Source: Rhynchopus sp. YZ270_cl-10 (taxonomy: Eukaryota; Euglenozoa; Diplonemea; Diplonemida; Diplonemidae). Taken from it: DNA of 64,000 nucleotides. Below, piece by piece: positions 42,891-53,684 of the stretch (position 1 is the stretch's first letter; each line of letters opens with the position of its first letter). The notes beneath the pieces were generated by a model that was not told the DNA's origin, made no database searches, and was given only the letters and a program-made list of their open reading frames with translations. The position numbers and the translations under genes are program-made. The stretch lies in contig OZ037836.1 of the NCBI GenBank assembly GCA_964035575.1, positions 248,001 to 312,000 on the forward strand, in the 5' to 3' direction.

Positions 42891-43435
42891 TAAGGTGTAC
42901 CTCTGCGAGCGTAGCGAGCGGAAAATTTTTTGAAGGTGTACCGCCGCGAGCGCAGCGAGCGGGAAAATATTTTAAGGTGTACCTCCGCGAGCGTAGCGAG
43001 CGGAAAATTTTTAAGGTGTACTTCCGCGAGCGAAGCGAGCGGGAAAAAAATTGAAGGTGTACCTCCGCGAGCGTAGCGAGCGGGAAAATATTTTAAGGTG
43101 TACCTCCGCGAGCGTAGCGAGCGGAAAATTTTTAAGGTGTACTTCCGCGAGCGAAGCGAGCGGGGAAAAAATTGAAGGTGTACCTCCGCGAGCGTAGCGA
43201 GCGGAAAATTTTTAAGGTGTACTTCCGCGAGCGAAGCGAGCGGGAAAAAAATTGAAGGTGTACCTCTGCGAGCGTAGCGAGCGGAAAATTTTTTGAAGGT
43301 GTACCGCCGCGAGCGCAGCGAGCGGGAAAATATTTTAAGGTGTACTTCCGCGAGCGAAGCGAGCGGGGAAAAAATTGAAGGTGTACCTCCGCGAGCGTAG
43401 CGAGCGGAAAAAATTTTGAAGGTGTACATTAAACT
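42891..43435. repeat. tandem array of about 13 units of 40 bp
   Basis: Unit AAGGTGTACCTCCGCGAGCG, then AGCGAGCGGAAAATTTTT, with CTCC, CTTCC, CTCTG and CGCC variants in a partly ordered succession. Same family, opposite orientation, as 19728-19965 inside the outer hAT. A continuous minus-strand frame across it is a by-product of the repeat period. Confidence 0.95.
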
Positions 43436-44744
43436 TTAAACAAGGGGGTACGCCCACTTTTGTCGTCATCCTAAAATACCCGAAATTGAGCCCAATTGCA
43501 TTTCCGGATCGATTGCGGAAAGTGGTAGGGTAAATGAACAACACCAAATACCTACGCCCCCCCGTGCATATGTCCGTGTTGGTCGAGGCTCGGACATATA
43601 CACATACTCAGTTCAGGTAGTATACTACAGTGTACAGCGGCAAAAACCCATTCCGAGCTTTCGGCTCCGCACGTTGGCGGGGCATCTCCGTTCATATGTG
43701 GCCTGGTAAACCCATTCCGAGCTTTCGGCTCCGCACGTTGGCGGGGCATCTCTGATCATATTTGGCCTGGTAAAAAAAAAAAAAAAAATTTTTTTTTTTT
43801 AAAAAGGCGATCAGGGTTTCCGCTTATCTTCATGGAAAATTTTTTTTTTCCAAAACCGTGAAGATATGAAGATATGTCTAAAAAGGGGTCAAAAAAAATT
43901 TTTCGCGCTCCGCGCGAAAAGGTCCGTTCATTCCAGGTAAATACGTGATGACGTGGGATGGTAATGTACATCAAGAACCAAACCAACCCTTTTTCTCATG
44001 TTTTTTCTACGCCTGCCTTCCCTCAGTACAGGAAGAAGCGGTGGTCATAATATCAAAACTTTTTGGCGAAGCCACGGTACGCAACATTTCAAAAATTGTG
44101 ACTTAAAATCAAACATTTTTACAGACAAACTATGGTAGAGGGCTGTGGGATTCCGCTCATAAGTTTTGCGCCGCAGGCGCACGGTACGCTACTTTTTTTA
44201 TTTTTGCCGATCCCTTATTCTCACTCTTTGTCAAATGGTGCAAAGATTGAGGGAATTGGGGGCACAGTCTGAAGCTTTACCTCGCTATATCCTCTTCACA
44301 ATGATACCAGGAAGGGGATAAGACGCGCTTCGCGCGCGCGCGACGCCCTGCCTCCCCTTTTTTTCTGGGTTTTTTTTTTTTTTTTTTTATTCTCATGAAG
44401 ATATCTTCATGGGAAAAAACGGGAAAATCCCAGATTTTTTTTTTTTTTGAAGATTTTTTGGGTCATATCTTCATAGCGGAAACACTGAAGGCGATCATAT
44501 TTCATATCTCTTACCGATAGCCCTGTCTCATACGTATTAAATTTCAGAAGCCCCCCCCAATGGTAACCACTGCTGGCCACCCCTGAATTATTATTTTCCC
44601 CCCAAAACCCAGGGACAGTATTAGTGAGGGGGGACTGTGTTCAGAATTAATAAGACTCCGTTATGTTGGGGTTTGGGTGTAGCTGCAATATTTTTGATAC
44701 TTCAGTTCCTACCTAGGGATATACCCTTTCAGACCTGGGGGCCG
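43436..44744. other. repeat-rich intergenic 3' of the cyclase-like gene
   Basis: Two copies of the CCGAGCTTTCGGCTCCGCA repeat (43648, 43706), inverted TTTCCGCT...ATCTTCAT pairs (about 43815 and 44475), and AGGGCTATCG-type sequence at 44515 inverted relative to 39692. No gene. Confidence 0.6.
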
Positions 44745-47178
44745 TTAGATTTTCACGGTGAGATCATTCACGTTGGCTTGATCCTCGCAAAGTGGGAGAC
44801 ACTTGGCCCCTTCTGCAAGCATCCCGTCATCGCAGTAGCTCATCAAGCACGTCTGTTCCTTCTCGAAACTGTCCCACATTTGCATCTGGCACGCGTGGAG
44901 CTTCTCCACAACCACCTTGTCAAACGCGTCAGGTACTGCGTCGTACTTCCTTTTGCGGTACAGGTCTGTAATCTCCTGCAAGGGGTCCGTGTCGTCTTCC
45001 TCCATCTGGTACATCCTGTGTGGAAAAAAAAAAGGGGGGGGGAAACATTTTCCAGTGTCGCTTCGAAGGCTTGTAAGAAGACTCTCTGTGTCACTTTAGA
45101 TTTGGCACCTAAGTGTCTGTGTTAAAGTTCACGACATACCATTCAGCAACCTTGCATACACGCTCCTCGAGCAAAGCGTGGACGCTAACAACGTTGGCCG
45201 TAGGCGTGAGCACAAAGGCGACAGTGCGGATGAGGAACCTGTCGAACAAAGCGTTCGCGATTCTGTCACAGCAGCAGAAGGTCGTGGTCCCCTCCCGCGA
45301 CAGCTGCGCCGACGCGCCAAGGACGTAGCGCAGCTGGTTCTTCCCCGCCTCACCCACAACAGCAAAGTTGCGGAACGTCTGCGACCCAACGTTCCCATGC
45401 TTGAAGCGACGGTGCACCACACCACAGCTGCTGCCTGCAGACTGCAACATGAGGACAATAGAGCAGGCACGCGAGCAAGCGTCCATGCACTTCTTTGCAA
45501 CGTTGAACGAAATCAGGAATGTACACGGGTCCATCGACGAGCATTGATGGAGCACGCCGTGACCTTGCACCGCACTCTCAATGTCACTAACCACTTTGGC
45601 GTAGGTTGTCCCGAGATCGGCTTCGATGCTGTCCTTGATCTTCAACATGACCAGCGCACCTGAGACGCTGCCTGACAGGACCAGGTTCGTCGTCACGCCG
45701 CTGTTCACCACATAAGATGAACACCCTGTGTACGACGTGGGCGAGTCCCTGCTCCTCTGGCTCTGCGAGCCTGAAACGTTCGAAGCTGATTCTGGTTCGT
45801 CCACGAAGAGATGAGTCGGCAGGAAGGCTTTGTACTCCACAAGACTCTTGACACAGAAGCGGAGAGCGTCCTCCAGTAGGCACACCTCCTTGCACCCCAA
45901 GACAGGGCCCTCCTTCAGCATGCCGGCGCACGTCTCCAAGTCCATCATCTGCAGAGGCACAACAGCAAGCGTGAGTGTGCGCAGTGGCGCCCCAATGAGG
46001 AAGATCTCAAGCACACCTATGAAAACGTCGAAGGCAAACACCGTCGCCGCAAAGATGATGAACACCGTCACTGCGCTGTTCATCTGTGACTGGATCGTCG
46101 ACACGTCTCTGAACCACACCAGGTAGATGTGCGGCAGCTTGTCTTCTGGATGCGACGACCTCTCGTGTATGAGTACCTGCGACATCCAGTGGTCGCCGTT
46201 TGCCGTCGACGCACGCACAAAGGTCCCTGGTGCGGTGTTATTCAGCCTCCGCACCACGTCCTGCGCAACCTGGGGCATCTGCCACAGGTAGCGCAGACAT
46301 GGGTGGAACTCCGTCAGGTCGTCGGCACGTGTTGCGTCCTTGCATAACGTGTCTGGCCGTGCCTCGGGAAAGTTCCCAGCAAACACAGCACTCAGCCCAC
46401 CATTCGCATTCGAGGCCAACATCACTTTGGAGTTGGGTGTGTGGTAGGACATCAGAATCTCGTCCCACTTCGACAGCAGAAAGTCGCAGGCAATCAGAAT
46501 ACTGTAGCCAGCGAACAGCGGGTTCGGAATGTCGGTCAGAACCACCGCCACTTCGAGGTACGCGTACGCGCTCTCGTCGGAGGAGAACCACACAGAGGGA
46601 TCCACCCACACTTCCATCGCCTCGCGCGCAAAAAACCGGGCACTCGTGTAGTTGTAGATGTTGTCTGTCACCAGCCCCGTCACAGGGTCCAGTGCGTGGC
46701 ACATGATGCACGGCTTCGCACACTCCGTCGCAGGGTCGTCCACACCAGGAAGGTGTCTGCAGGACACGTACTCCCTGACCCCGCTCAGAAGAGGGTCGTA
46801 CCACACCGAATTGTGGAAGCCTTCTCCAGTCGCGTTGTTGTAGCCAATGAACTGTCCAGCTTCTAGCCCGTCCTGCGCACGCTTCAGGTCGATGAACACA
46901 CGCTCCTTCGACCACACCCAGAACTCTTCTGGGGTGTTCAGGCCCTGGTACTGCTGGAGCATGTCCCCGTAGCTGCGACACGACCACACCGTCTGGTCAA
47001 GCGCCCCTTTCGTGCCGTCGCCCAACGCCTGCAGATCCGACTGACACACCTCCTCCACTGTGTCCGTCAGCACCGAGAGCCCCTGGTAGTACATCACGAG
47101 ACCACCTCCAAGGGAAGCAAGCGTCGATGTCATCCCCGTGAATATCACGAACCATGTCGTTGCGAACCTGACAGGCAT
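44745..47178 (-). CDS. receptor with divergent class III cyclase-like domain (2 exons)
   Basis: 769 aa from exons 45140-47178 and 44745-45015 (2310 nt, in frame). Start at 47178 (MPVRFATTWFVIF), directly at a signal anchor; other ATGs lie further upstream in the open frame. Layout: N-terminal membrane segment (about 5-30), a large presumably extracellular sensor region (to about 385) with paired cysteines, a second membrane helix (VTVFIIFAATVFAFDVFIGV), a linker ending EYKAFLPTHLF that resembles the HAMP-like linker of euglenozoan receptor cyclases, then a class III cyclase-like fold (GVLHQC, FLISFNVAKKCMDACSRA, HGNVGSQTFRNFAVVGE). The metal-binding aspartates expected near the start of this fold are not visible, so catalysis is doubtful and a regulatory pseudo-cyclase is likely. 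Exon 2 adds an acidic, Cys-containing tail. Confidence 0.65.
45016..45139 (-). other. intron of the cyclase-like gene
   Basis: 124-bp phase 2 intron, starting GTATGTCGTG and ending TTTCCACACAG. Splicing reads AEW-MYQMEED. Same 5' and 3' consensus as in the EGF-like genes. Confidence 0.78.
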
Positions 47179-47334
47179 GTTATGTTGACTTGAGTTGTGT
47201 ATTATCTGAATGTGGGTAAGGTAGTGGTCATGAGAGGGGACAAGCAAGGAGCACTTACTAAAAGGATTGTGTGTGCAAGAGACAACAAACAGTTGTGTGG
47301 GAGAGTTCTTTAGCTTTGTTTTTGAAATCCTCAT

Positions 47335-47370
47335 TGTATTAGTGTGGACACCCGAGGATGTGCTCCACTA
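47335..47370. repeat. conserved intergenic element, copy 2
   Basis: TTAGTGTGGACACCCGAGG core with TGCTCCACTATGTGTTCC, between the cyclase-like gene and LRR gene 1. Nearly identical to 53197-53250. Confidence 0.85.
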
Positions 47371-47443
47371 TGTGTTCCTTTTGAAATTGGCATCATCCTT
47401 TCGTTCACTTGCCCTGCTAACCGGGGGGTGGTGGTGGGTCAAC

Positions 47444-48439
47444 TCACGCGCACACGCAGTTGGTTTTATCCATGAAGCTACGGTTGTGCAGATGTTCTGA
47501 CACAACACTGCTCGATCCGGTGACGTTGATGCTGCTTGTACGTATTCTGCAGCTTTGCATGAAGTGCGGAGCAATGTAGGCTGCACTCGTCCACCCAGAT
47601 AAGTCAACAGTTCGCAATTCCCTGCAGTTGGCGAGGAAGTAGTATCCAACCTGCGTCACACTGTGCCACCCAGACAGGGAAAGGGTTCGCAATGCGCTGC
47701 AGTCGTAAAGAAAGTAGTCCCCAACCAGCCTCACGTTGTTCCACCCAGACAAGTCCAGTGTTTGCAGTGCGTTGCAGTTGGAGAGAAAGAAGCCATTAAT
47801 CTGCGTCACATTGTTCCACCCAGACAAGTCAAGGGTGGTCAGTGAGCTGCACTCGCAGAGGAATGTATGTCCAACTGTTCTCAGGTTGTTCCACCCAGAT
47901 AAGTCAACGGTTGTCAACGTGCAGCAGCTGTAGAGAAAGCCGTCGCAAAGTTGCGTCACATTGCTCCACCCAGATAAGTCAACAGTGCGCAATGAGCGGC
48001 AGTCGGAGAGAAAAAAATTCCTGATTACAGCCACACCTGGAACACCACTGAGATCAAGTTCTTCGAACGTGCCACGTCTCAGGCAGTCGGAGGGAATCTC
48101 AGTAACAACTTCTGCACGCAGAAACAAATGAACCAGCTTGGGATCTGTCAGACGTTCGAACCTCTCTGCAGTGATGTCGGTCTCACCCAAGTCACGAAGA
48201 GCTGCAATGGCGTCGTCCTTCTGCGACTTCGTCTTCGTCAGCACAACTGTGTCCCCAGCACTCAGCTGCGTGATGTAGTCTCCTTCGGCCAGCAGCTTCC
48301 CTCCGAAGCTCATGTCAAAGCCGTCTTCGCACAACTCTGCTGCAGACGCCACCTTCCGCCGTATGTCCGCAGTTGTATCATCCACATCCACCTCGACTGT
48401 GTACTTCTCTCCGTCAAAGCTCTCCACACATATTTCCAT
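47444..48439 (-). CDS. UBL-LRR-CaaX protein 1
   Basis: 331 aa. Residues 1-70 are ubiquitin-like (MEICVESFDGEKYTVEV, DTTADIRRKV, FGGKLLAEGDYI, DTVVL). A linker KDDAIAALRDLGE is followed by about seven leucine-rich repeats of 25 residues, consensus L.TLDLSGWNNVT.VG..FL..C. The last four residues CVCA form a CaaX box, predicting farnesylation and membrane attachment. Start at 48439 agrees with the two paralogs that share the same leader (CACAAAACC before ATG). No intron. The family is not one I can name; a ligand-recognition or scaffold role is inferred from the LRRs. Confidence 0.82.
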   Translation of the reverse strand: MEICVESFDGEKYTVEVDVDDTTADIRRKVASAAELCEDGFDMSFGGKLLAEGDYITQLSAGDTVVLTKTKSQKDDAIAALRDLGETDITAERFERLTDPKLVHLFLRAEVVTEIPSDCLRRGTFEELDLSGVPGVAVIRNFFLSDCRSLRTVDLSGWSNVTQLCDGFLYSCCTLTTVDLSGWNNLRTVGHTFLCECSSLTTLDLSGWNNVTQINGFFLSNCNALQTLDLSGWNNVRLVGDYFLYDCSALRTLSLSGWHSVTQVGYYFLANCRELRTVDLSGWTSAAYIAPHFMQSCRIRTSSINVTGSSSVVSEHLHNRSFMDKTNCVCA

Positions 48440-48979
48440 GGTTTTGTGTCTCTCTGTTTGGTGTTTTGGGTGGGCATTTTGTGATGGGACGGGAGGGATA
48501 GGAAAGTGCCAAAAGTACTAAAACCTGCAAAACAGATTATTTTATGAAAACCTTGTCTCAGGACACGACACACACCCACAAAATAAAATCTGTTCGATAA
48601 AATAAACGCGAGCTCCTTGTTTTATCTTGTTCATAAAAACCATCCTGAAAAACAAGAGTGTCTTGCACAGGACTTGCTCTGAACGAGGTAATTCCACCAT
48701 GGCGTATGCAAGACTACTTCACACAGATCCATTCTTCAGTTTTCCTATCACTAGGCACTCATCACTGACTGACGATGCTACACAACGTCTATAAAAAAGC
48801 ATTTGCACCATTTTCGAAATTTTTGTGCGAGTTAGAAAAAAAATACGAAAGTACAACAGATGCTCAAAAGCCAAGAATTTTTGCGTCAACAAAGAGGTAA
48901 CAACAACGCAACAGGAGCTGCGTTGCTAACACTGAACATAAACAGACCACAAAAAGACACTCCTTGGCAGATGCATCAA
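48440..48979. other. intergenic between LRR 1 and LRR 2
   Basis: No gene. The 5' end next to LRR 1 holds the leader shared with LRR 3 and LRR 4 (GAGACACAAAACC). Confidence 0.6.
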
Positions 48980-49969
48980 TCACATGCACACGCATCTGGG
49001 CTTCTCACGAGCCTTGTCCACACGTCCGGACACAATACTGCTCGATCTGGAAACGTTGATACTGCATCTACTAAAGTTGCATCCGACAAGAAAGTCGACC
49101 CCAACATGCGTCACATTCGACCACCCAGATAAGTCCAGCGAGGCCAACGAAGTGTTGCGGTAGAGAAACTGGTTCCCTACCTGCGTCACATTATCCCACC
49201 CAGACAAATTAAGCTCTGTCAATGAGCAGCAGCCATAGAGGAAGCTCCTGCCTACCGCTGTCACGTTGTTCCACCCAGAAAGGTCTAGCGTCCTCAACGA
49301 GACGCACTCGGTCATGAAGAAGGCCTCAATGAGCGAGACGCTTTTCCACCCTGACAGGTCAACTGTACGCAAGGCGGTGCACTTCCCGAGGAAGTGGTTC
49401 CCTACGTGGGTGATACTGCTCCACCCAGACAAGTCCAGAGTAGTCAACAACGTGCAGCCGTGGACAAAGGCGAATCCCACGCGCCGCACATTGTCCCACC
49501 CTGACAGATCGACTGCCGTCAACACCCTGCAGCTCTGGCGGAGGAAGAAGCTGCCGACGTCAGTCACACACGACACATCACTGAGATCCAGTTCTTGGAA
49601 CGCGCAATCTTCTAAGAAGCGTTCGCGGAGCACGGTCGCAGCGCCCGCCTGCAGAAGCAAATGAACCAGTCTCGCATCTGATTGACACTGCTCTAGCCTC
49701 TGTGTTGTAAGCTCGGTCTCACCTAAGTCACGAAGAGCTGCAATGGCATCATCCTTCTTCGTCCGCGCACTCGTAAGTACTACTATATCCCCAGCACTCA
49801 GCTGCGTGATGTCCTCTCCTTCGTCCTTCCCTCCGAAGCCCATGTGGAAGCTGTCCTCAGCCAACCCCACTGCAGACGCCACCTTCTGCCGCATCGTCTC
49901 CATTGTTTCATCCACACCAACCTCGATCACATACGAGTTCTCATCGCACCCCTTGACCGTCACTTCCAT
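48980..49969 (-). CDS. UBL-LRR-CaaX protein 2 (divergent)
   Basis: 329 aa from the ATG at 49969, chosen by alignment of MEVTVKGCDENSYVIEV with the paralogs; an upstream in-frame ATG exists. The ubiquitin-like domain has a shorter central loop (FGGKDEGEDI). About seven 25-residue LDLSGW repeats follow; the C-terminus is KPRCVCM, again a CaaX box. Much more diverged from LRR 1, 3 and 4 than those are from each other, but the same architecture and final four residues are kept, which argues that prenylation is under selection. Confidence 0.82.
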   Translation of the reverse strand: MEVTVKGCDENSYVIEVGVDETMETMRQKVASAVGLAEDSFHMGFGGKDEGEDITQLSAGDIVVLTSARTKKDDAIAALRDLGETELTTQRLEQCQSDARLVHLLLQAGAATVLRERFLEDCAFQELDLSDVSCVTDVGSFFLRQSCRVLTAVDLSGWDNVRRVGFAFVHGCTLLTTLDLSGWSSITHVGNHFLGKCTALRTVDLSGWKSVSLIEAFFMTECVSLRTLDLSGWNNVTAVGRSFLYGCCSLTELNLSGWDNVTQVGNQFLYRNTSLASLDLSGWSNVTHVGVDFLVGCNFSRCSINVSRSSSIVSGRVDKAREKPRCVCM

Positions 49970-50682
49970 TTGTCTTATTGTTTGTGTCGCTCTGTTGTGT
50001 GGTGTGGTTGTGGGCTCGCACTGAGTCACATACAAGAACCCTCAACCCTTCAAGGAGGAAACAGTAGAAGTAACCAGAAGTGCCAGGACATGCAGTTTGG
50101 ATGGTTTGGAGCTTGTCAATAGTATTACGGAAAAGGAGGGTCGCGAGAGGTGGGAGGAGGAGGAGGGGGTGTCTGACTTCTGTCTTTTTGGGCCAAGTGC
50201 AACATTTTTTCTGGCATGTCGCCGGAAGCAACAGTGTTGCATCAAAACAAAAAAGAACAAAACAAAACACAAAGATGGCAAGCCTCCCAAACCGCTTGAA
50301 ACCAAAACTGAAAAAGGGAAAAAAGGAAAAAGGTAAGGGGCGGGTAAAAACAGACACGCACAGCACCTGAACATATGATAAAAACAAGTAAGTGATAACA
50401 GTGATTATCTTTATTTTGTTTTCTTTTTATGAAAACTTAGTTGTCTCAGTCTAGACACCCGAGGATGTGTTCCACTGGACAAAACGCTTTTCCGTAACTG
50501 TTGATTATCTTCTTTTTCTTGTTTCTGTTTCTTTCCGCTCGTTTTCGTAATATCTACACGTTGATTTTTGAATTGCAATAAAATCAAAAGTAAAAACCAA
50601 ACCACCAACAACCACAATAACCAGATTAAGAAGAAAAAGAAAATAGAAAACAAAACAAAACAAAACAAAACACACTACGGTT
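49970..50682. other. intergenic between LRR 2 and Hsp70
   Basis: No gene. Conserved element copy 3 at 50441-50476, followed by ACAAAACGCTTTT as in copy 1. A TTTTGTTTTG-rich stretch lies just 3' of the Hsp70 stop. Confidence 0.6.
50441..50476. repeat. conserved intergenic element, copy 3
   Basis: CAGTCTAGACACCCGAGGAT core with TGTTCCACTGGACAAAACGC. Closest to copy 1 in its right half. Confidence 0.8.
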
Positions 50683-51988
50683 CTATGCAGCCTGGTCGTA
50701 CATCTTCCTCATGACCGGGTGGCAGGTCCTCTCCAGCTTCCTCTGGGAGGACTGGAACTCCTCCTTGGTGGCCTCAGTGCCGCAGAGCTCGAGGGCACCG
50801 TTGCAGGCGTCCATGACCTTCTTCTTGTCGTCGTCGCCGACAAGCCCGCCGGTTCTGTCGTCCATGAGGGTGGTGACCATCTGGTAGGCGTAGGTCTCGA
50901 GCTCGTGTCTGGCGTCGACACGCTCGCGTGCCTGCTTGTCGGCCTCAGCGAACTTCTCTGCGTCGTTGCACATGTCGTCAATCTCCTTCTGGGACAGACG
51001 GCCCTTGTCGTTGGTGATGGTGACCTGCGACTTCTTCCCGGTCGACTTGTCCTCGGCAGACACGTCCATGATGCCGTTCGCGTCGACGTCAAAGGTCACC
51101 TCAATCTGGGGCACGCCACGCGGGGCCGGCGGGATCCCGGTCAGGTCGAAGGTGCCGAGCTGGTGGCAGTCCTTCGTCATCGCCCGCTCCCCCTCGAACA
51201 CACAGATGTTCACCACAGGCTGGTTGTCCGCACACGTCGAGAACTCCTGGCTCTTCTTCGTCGGGATCGTCGTGTTCCTCTTGATCAGCGGTGTCATCAC
51301 ACCCCCGTCCGTCTCAATCCCCACAGTCAGCGGCGTCACGTCCAGCAGCAGGATCTGCTCCGTCTGCGTGCTCTTTCCCCCCGTCAGCACAAAGGCCTGC
51401 ACCGCAGCACCAAAGGCAACAGCCTCGTCGGGGTTGATCGACTTGTTCAGGTCCTTTCCGCCGAAGAAGTCCGACACCATCGCCTGGATCTTCGGGATAC
51501 GGGTCGATCCTCCGACCAGCACAACCTCCGTGATGGCCCGCTTCTCAATCTTCGAGTCGTTCAGCACAGACTCCACAGGGCGCAGGCACGACTTGAACAG
51601 GTCCGCGCACAGCTCCTCGAACTTCGCACGTGTGATCGACGAGTAGAAGTCCGTCCCCTCAAACAGCGAGTCGATCTCAATGCTGGTCTGTGCCGCCGAC
51701 GACAGCGCACGCTTGGCACGCTCACAGGCAGTGCGCAGACGGCGCAGCGCACGCTGGTTCGTCGTCAGGTCCTTCTTGTGCTTCTTCTTGAACTCCTCCA
51801 CGAAGTGGTTCACCATCCGGTTGTCGAAGTCCTCGCCTCCCAAGTGGGTGTCTCCCGCAGTCGCCTTCACCTCGAAGATCCCCCCGTCAATCGCCAGAAG
51901 CGTCACATCGAAGGTACCGCCACCCAGGTCGAAGATCAGGATGTTCTTCTGCCCCGCGCTCGCGTTGTCGAGTCCGTAGGCAATCGCC

Positions 51989-52020
<32 letters not shown>

Positions 52021-52527
52021 GTCCATCCCCGAGATCGCCCCTGCGTCCTTCGTCGCCTGACGCTGCGAGTCGTTGAAGTACGCAGGCACAGTCACAACGC
52101 TCTTCTTCACCTCCTTCCCAAGGAACTGCTCCGCCGTCTCCTTCATCTTCACAAGGATCATCGCAGAGATCTCCTCAGGCCTGAACGTCTTCGTCGTCCC
52201 CATGAACGACACCTCAATCAGCGGCTTCCCGTCCTCCTTCGCCACAACCTTGAACGGCCAGTGCTTCATGTCGCTCTGCACAGACGAGTCCTCCAGCTTG
52301 CGCCCGATCAGACGCTTCGCGTCGAACACCGTGTTCGTCGGGTTCATCGCCACCTGGTTCTTCGCCGCATCTCCGATCAGACGCTCGCTGTCTGCGAACG
52401 CCACGTACGACGGCGTCGTCCGGTTCCCCTGGTTGTTCGCAATGATCTCCACACGCTCGTTCTGCCACACTCCCACACACGAGTAGGTCGTTCCCAAGTC
52501 AATACCGATGGCTCCGTCGTAGGACAT
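50683..52527 (-). CDS. HSP70: cytosolic-type Hsp70 chaperone lacking the EEVD tail
   Basis: 614 aa, intronless. ATP-dependent folding chaperone. N-terminal signature [15 protein letters not shown], the phosphate motif [14 protein letters not shown] and the third signature [14 protein letters not shown] are intact, as is the substrate-binding domain ([20 protein letters not shown]). The opening [20 protein letters not shown] matches trypanosomatid Hsp70 closely. The protein stops at RKMYDQAA, about 35-45 residues short of typical cytosolic Hsp70: no GGMP repeats and no EEVD, the signal that docks TPR co-chaperones. There is no obvious 5' splice site near the stop. It sits inside the LRR cluster with the same polarity. 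Confidence 0.95.
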
Positions 52528-53684
52528 TGTAGTGTTGTTTTGTGGTCTTTGGCTTTTGATAGAAAAAATAAGGTAAAAAGTGATGAGCTGTTTGTTGTGT
52601 GTGGGTGTTGGAGTGGGTAAGTGGTTGTGGGTATTGGGTGGTCAGAGGTTGGACACTTGGTTGGTGGACGGGAGAGTGTCAGTGTGGATGGTGTTGTGGG
52701 ACGTGTCTTTGGTGTTGTGCGTTGTGGGGGGAGATCTGCACAGATCGAGAATACGTGAAGAACACACGGGCAGAAGGAGACAAGAAGAAGGCAGACATGT
52801 TGCCACTGAGACGATAGAGGTGTAAGACAAAGGGGACACCTCTGTGTGCAGAACTGTATGCTGCAAGGCTGTGTTGGCACGGGAGGGATGTCTCTCTCTG
52901 TGGGGGTGGACAAGTGGCTCAAAAGTGCTAAATCATGGAAAATAGCGTTTGTTATTCAGACCTCCCCTCGCGACATACCAAGTGGGGTTACTGCGAGGCT
53001 GCCAAAAGAGATGGCTCCCTACTGAACGGATGTCCCCTAACGGTACCCCTTTTGCACTCAAGAGAAGGCACGGTACTGCGTGAATTGCACCCACGTAGGG
53101 TCGAGCAGCCTTCGTGACCACACAAGACCCACAGTGAGAGGTCTTGAAACAAGTTACAAAGGGGAGAGAGGTCTTTTGTTTTGTTTGAAAGCTTCGTTGT
53201 ATTAGTGTGGACACCCGAGGATGTGCTCCACTGTGTGTTCCTTTTGAACTTGACCACTATCGTTTTTGTTGGCTTTTATGTAAGTTTTGTATTTTCATGA
53301 CCTTTCAGTTTCTCTATCCTCTGCGATATGACGCGCAAACACGCCGTTTTCAATTTGATTCGCAGACCGATACTGACTCACGAAGTTGCTGTGTCAAAAA
53401 ACACCTTCCTCTGCGAGGCGGGATACCACAGCGACAACGTCTATCACTCATGCGCCTATGAGTCGCTCAATGGCGTCATGGCTTTTATCATGACTACAGG
53501 GGTCCAACCCTGCACATTGTTCTCACAACACAAAATACAAATATGCACACAAATGAAGAGATGAAAGATATCTTACAATAAGACAACAAACACCGGAAGT
53601 AAAGCGAAAAATGCGAGGGCTGAAAAAGATGTTGTTGGAAAGTACAGTAACGAGCAGCTAGCCTCTCAAAAGATGCACAATGCC
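52528..53684. other. intergenic between Hsp70 and LRR 3
   Basis: 52590-52760 is GTG/TGG-rich. 53072-53130 (CTGCGTGAATTGCACCCACG ... CCTTCGTGACCACA) recurs at 60298-60358, each time 65-75 bp left of the conserved element. A 78-codon plus-strand frame at 53328-53564 is the only candidate small gene and is weak. Confidence 0.6.
53197..53232. repeat. conserved intergenic element, copy 4
   Basis: TTAGTGTGGACACCCGAGGA core with TGCTCCACTGTGTGTTCC. Almost identical to copy 2. Confidence 0.85.

Noticed and set aside
42891-43429. 179-codon minus-strand frame, and possible CRISPR array
   Set aside because: Tandem units without spacers in a eukaryotic repeat island; the open frame follows from the unit period.
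39690-44520. AGGGCTATCG inverted pair suggesting one 4.8-kb composite element
   Set aside because: The flanks do not give a matching target duplication and the interior holds unrelated repeats.
50719-52620. 633-codon plus-strand open frame opposite Hsp70
   Set aside because: Arg/Leu/His-rich shadow of a GC-rich, strongly biased Hsp70 coding strand; no domain.
53328-53564. 78-codon plus-strand frame
   Set aside because: Reasonable composition, but opposite to all neighbours and without recognisable features; not enough support.
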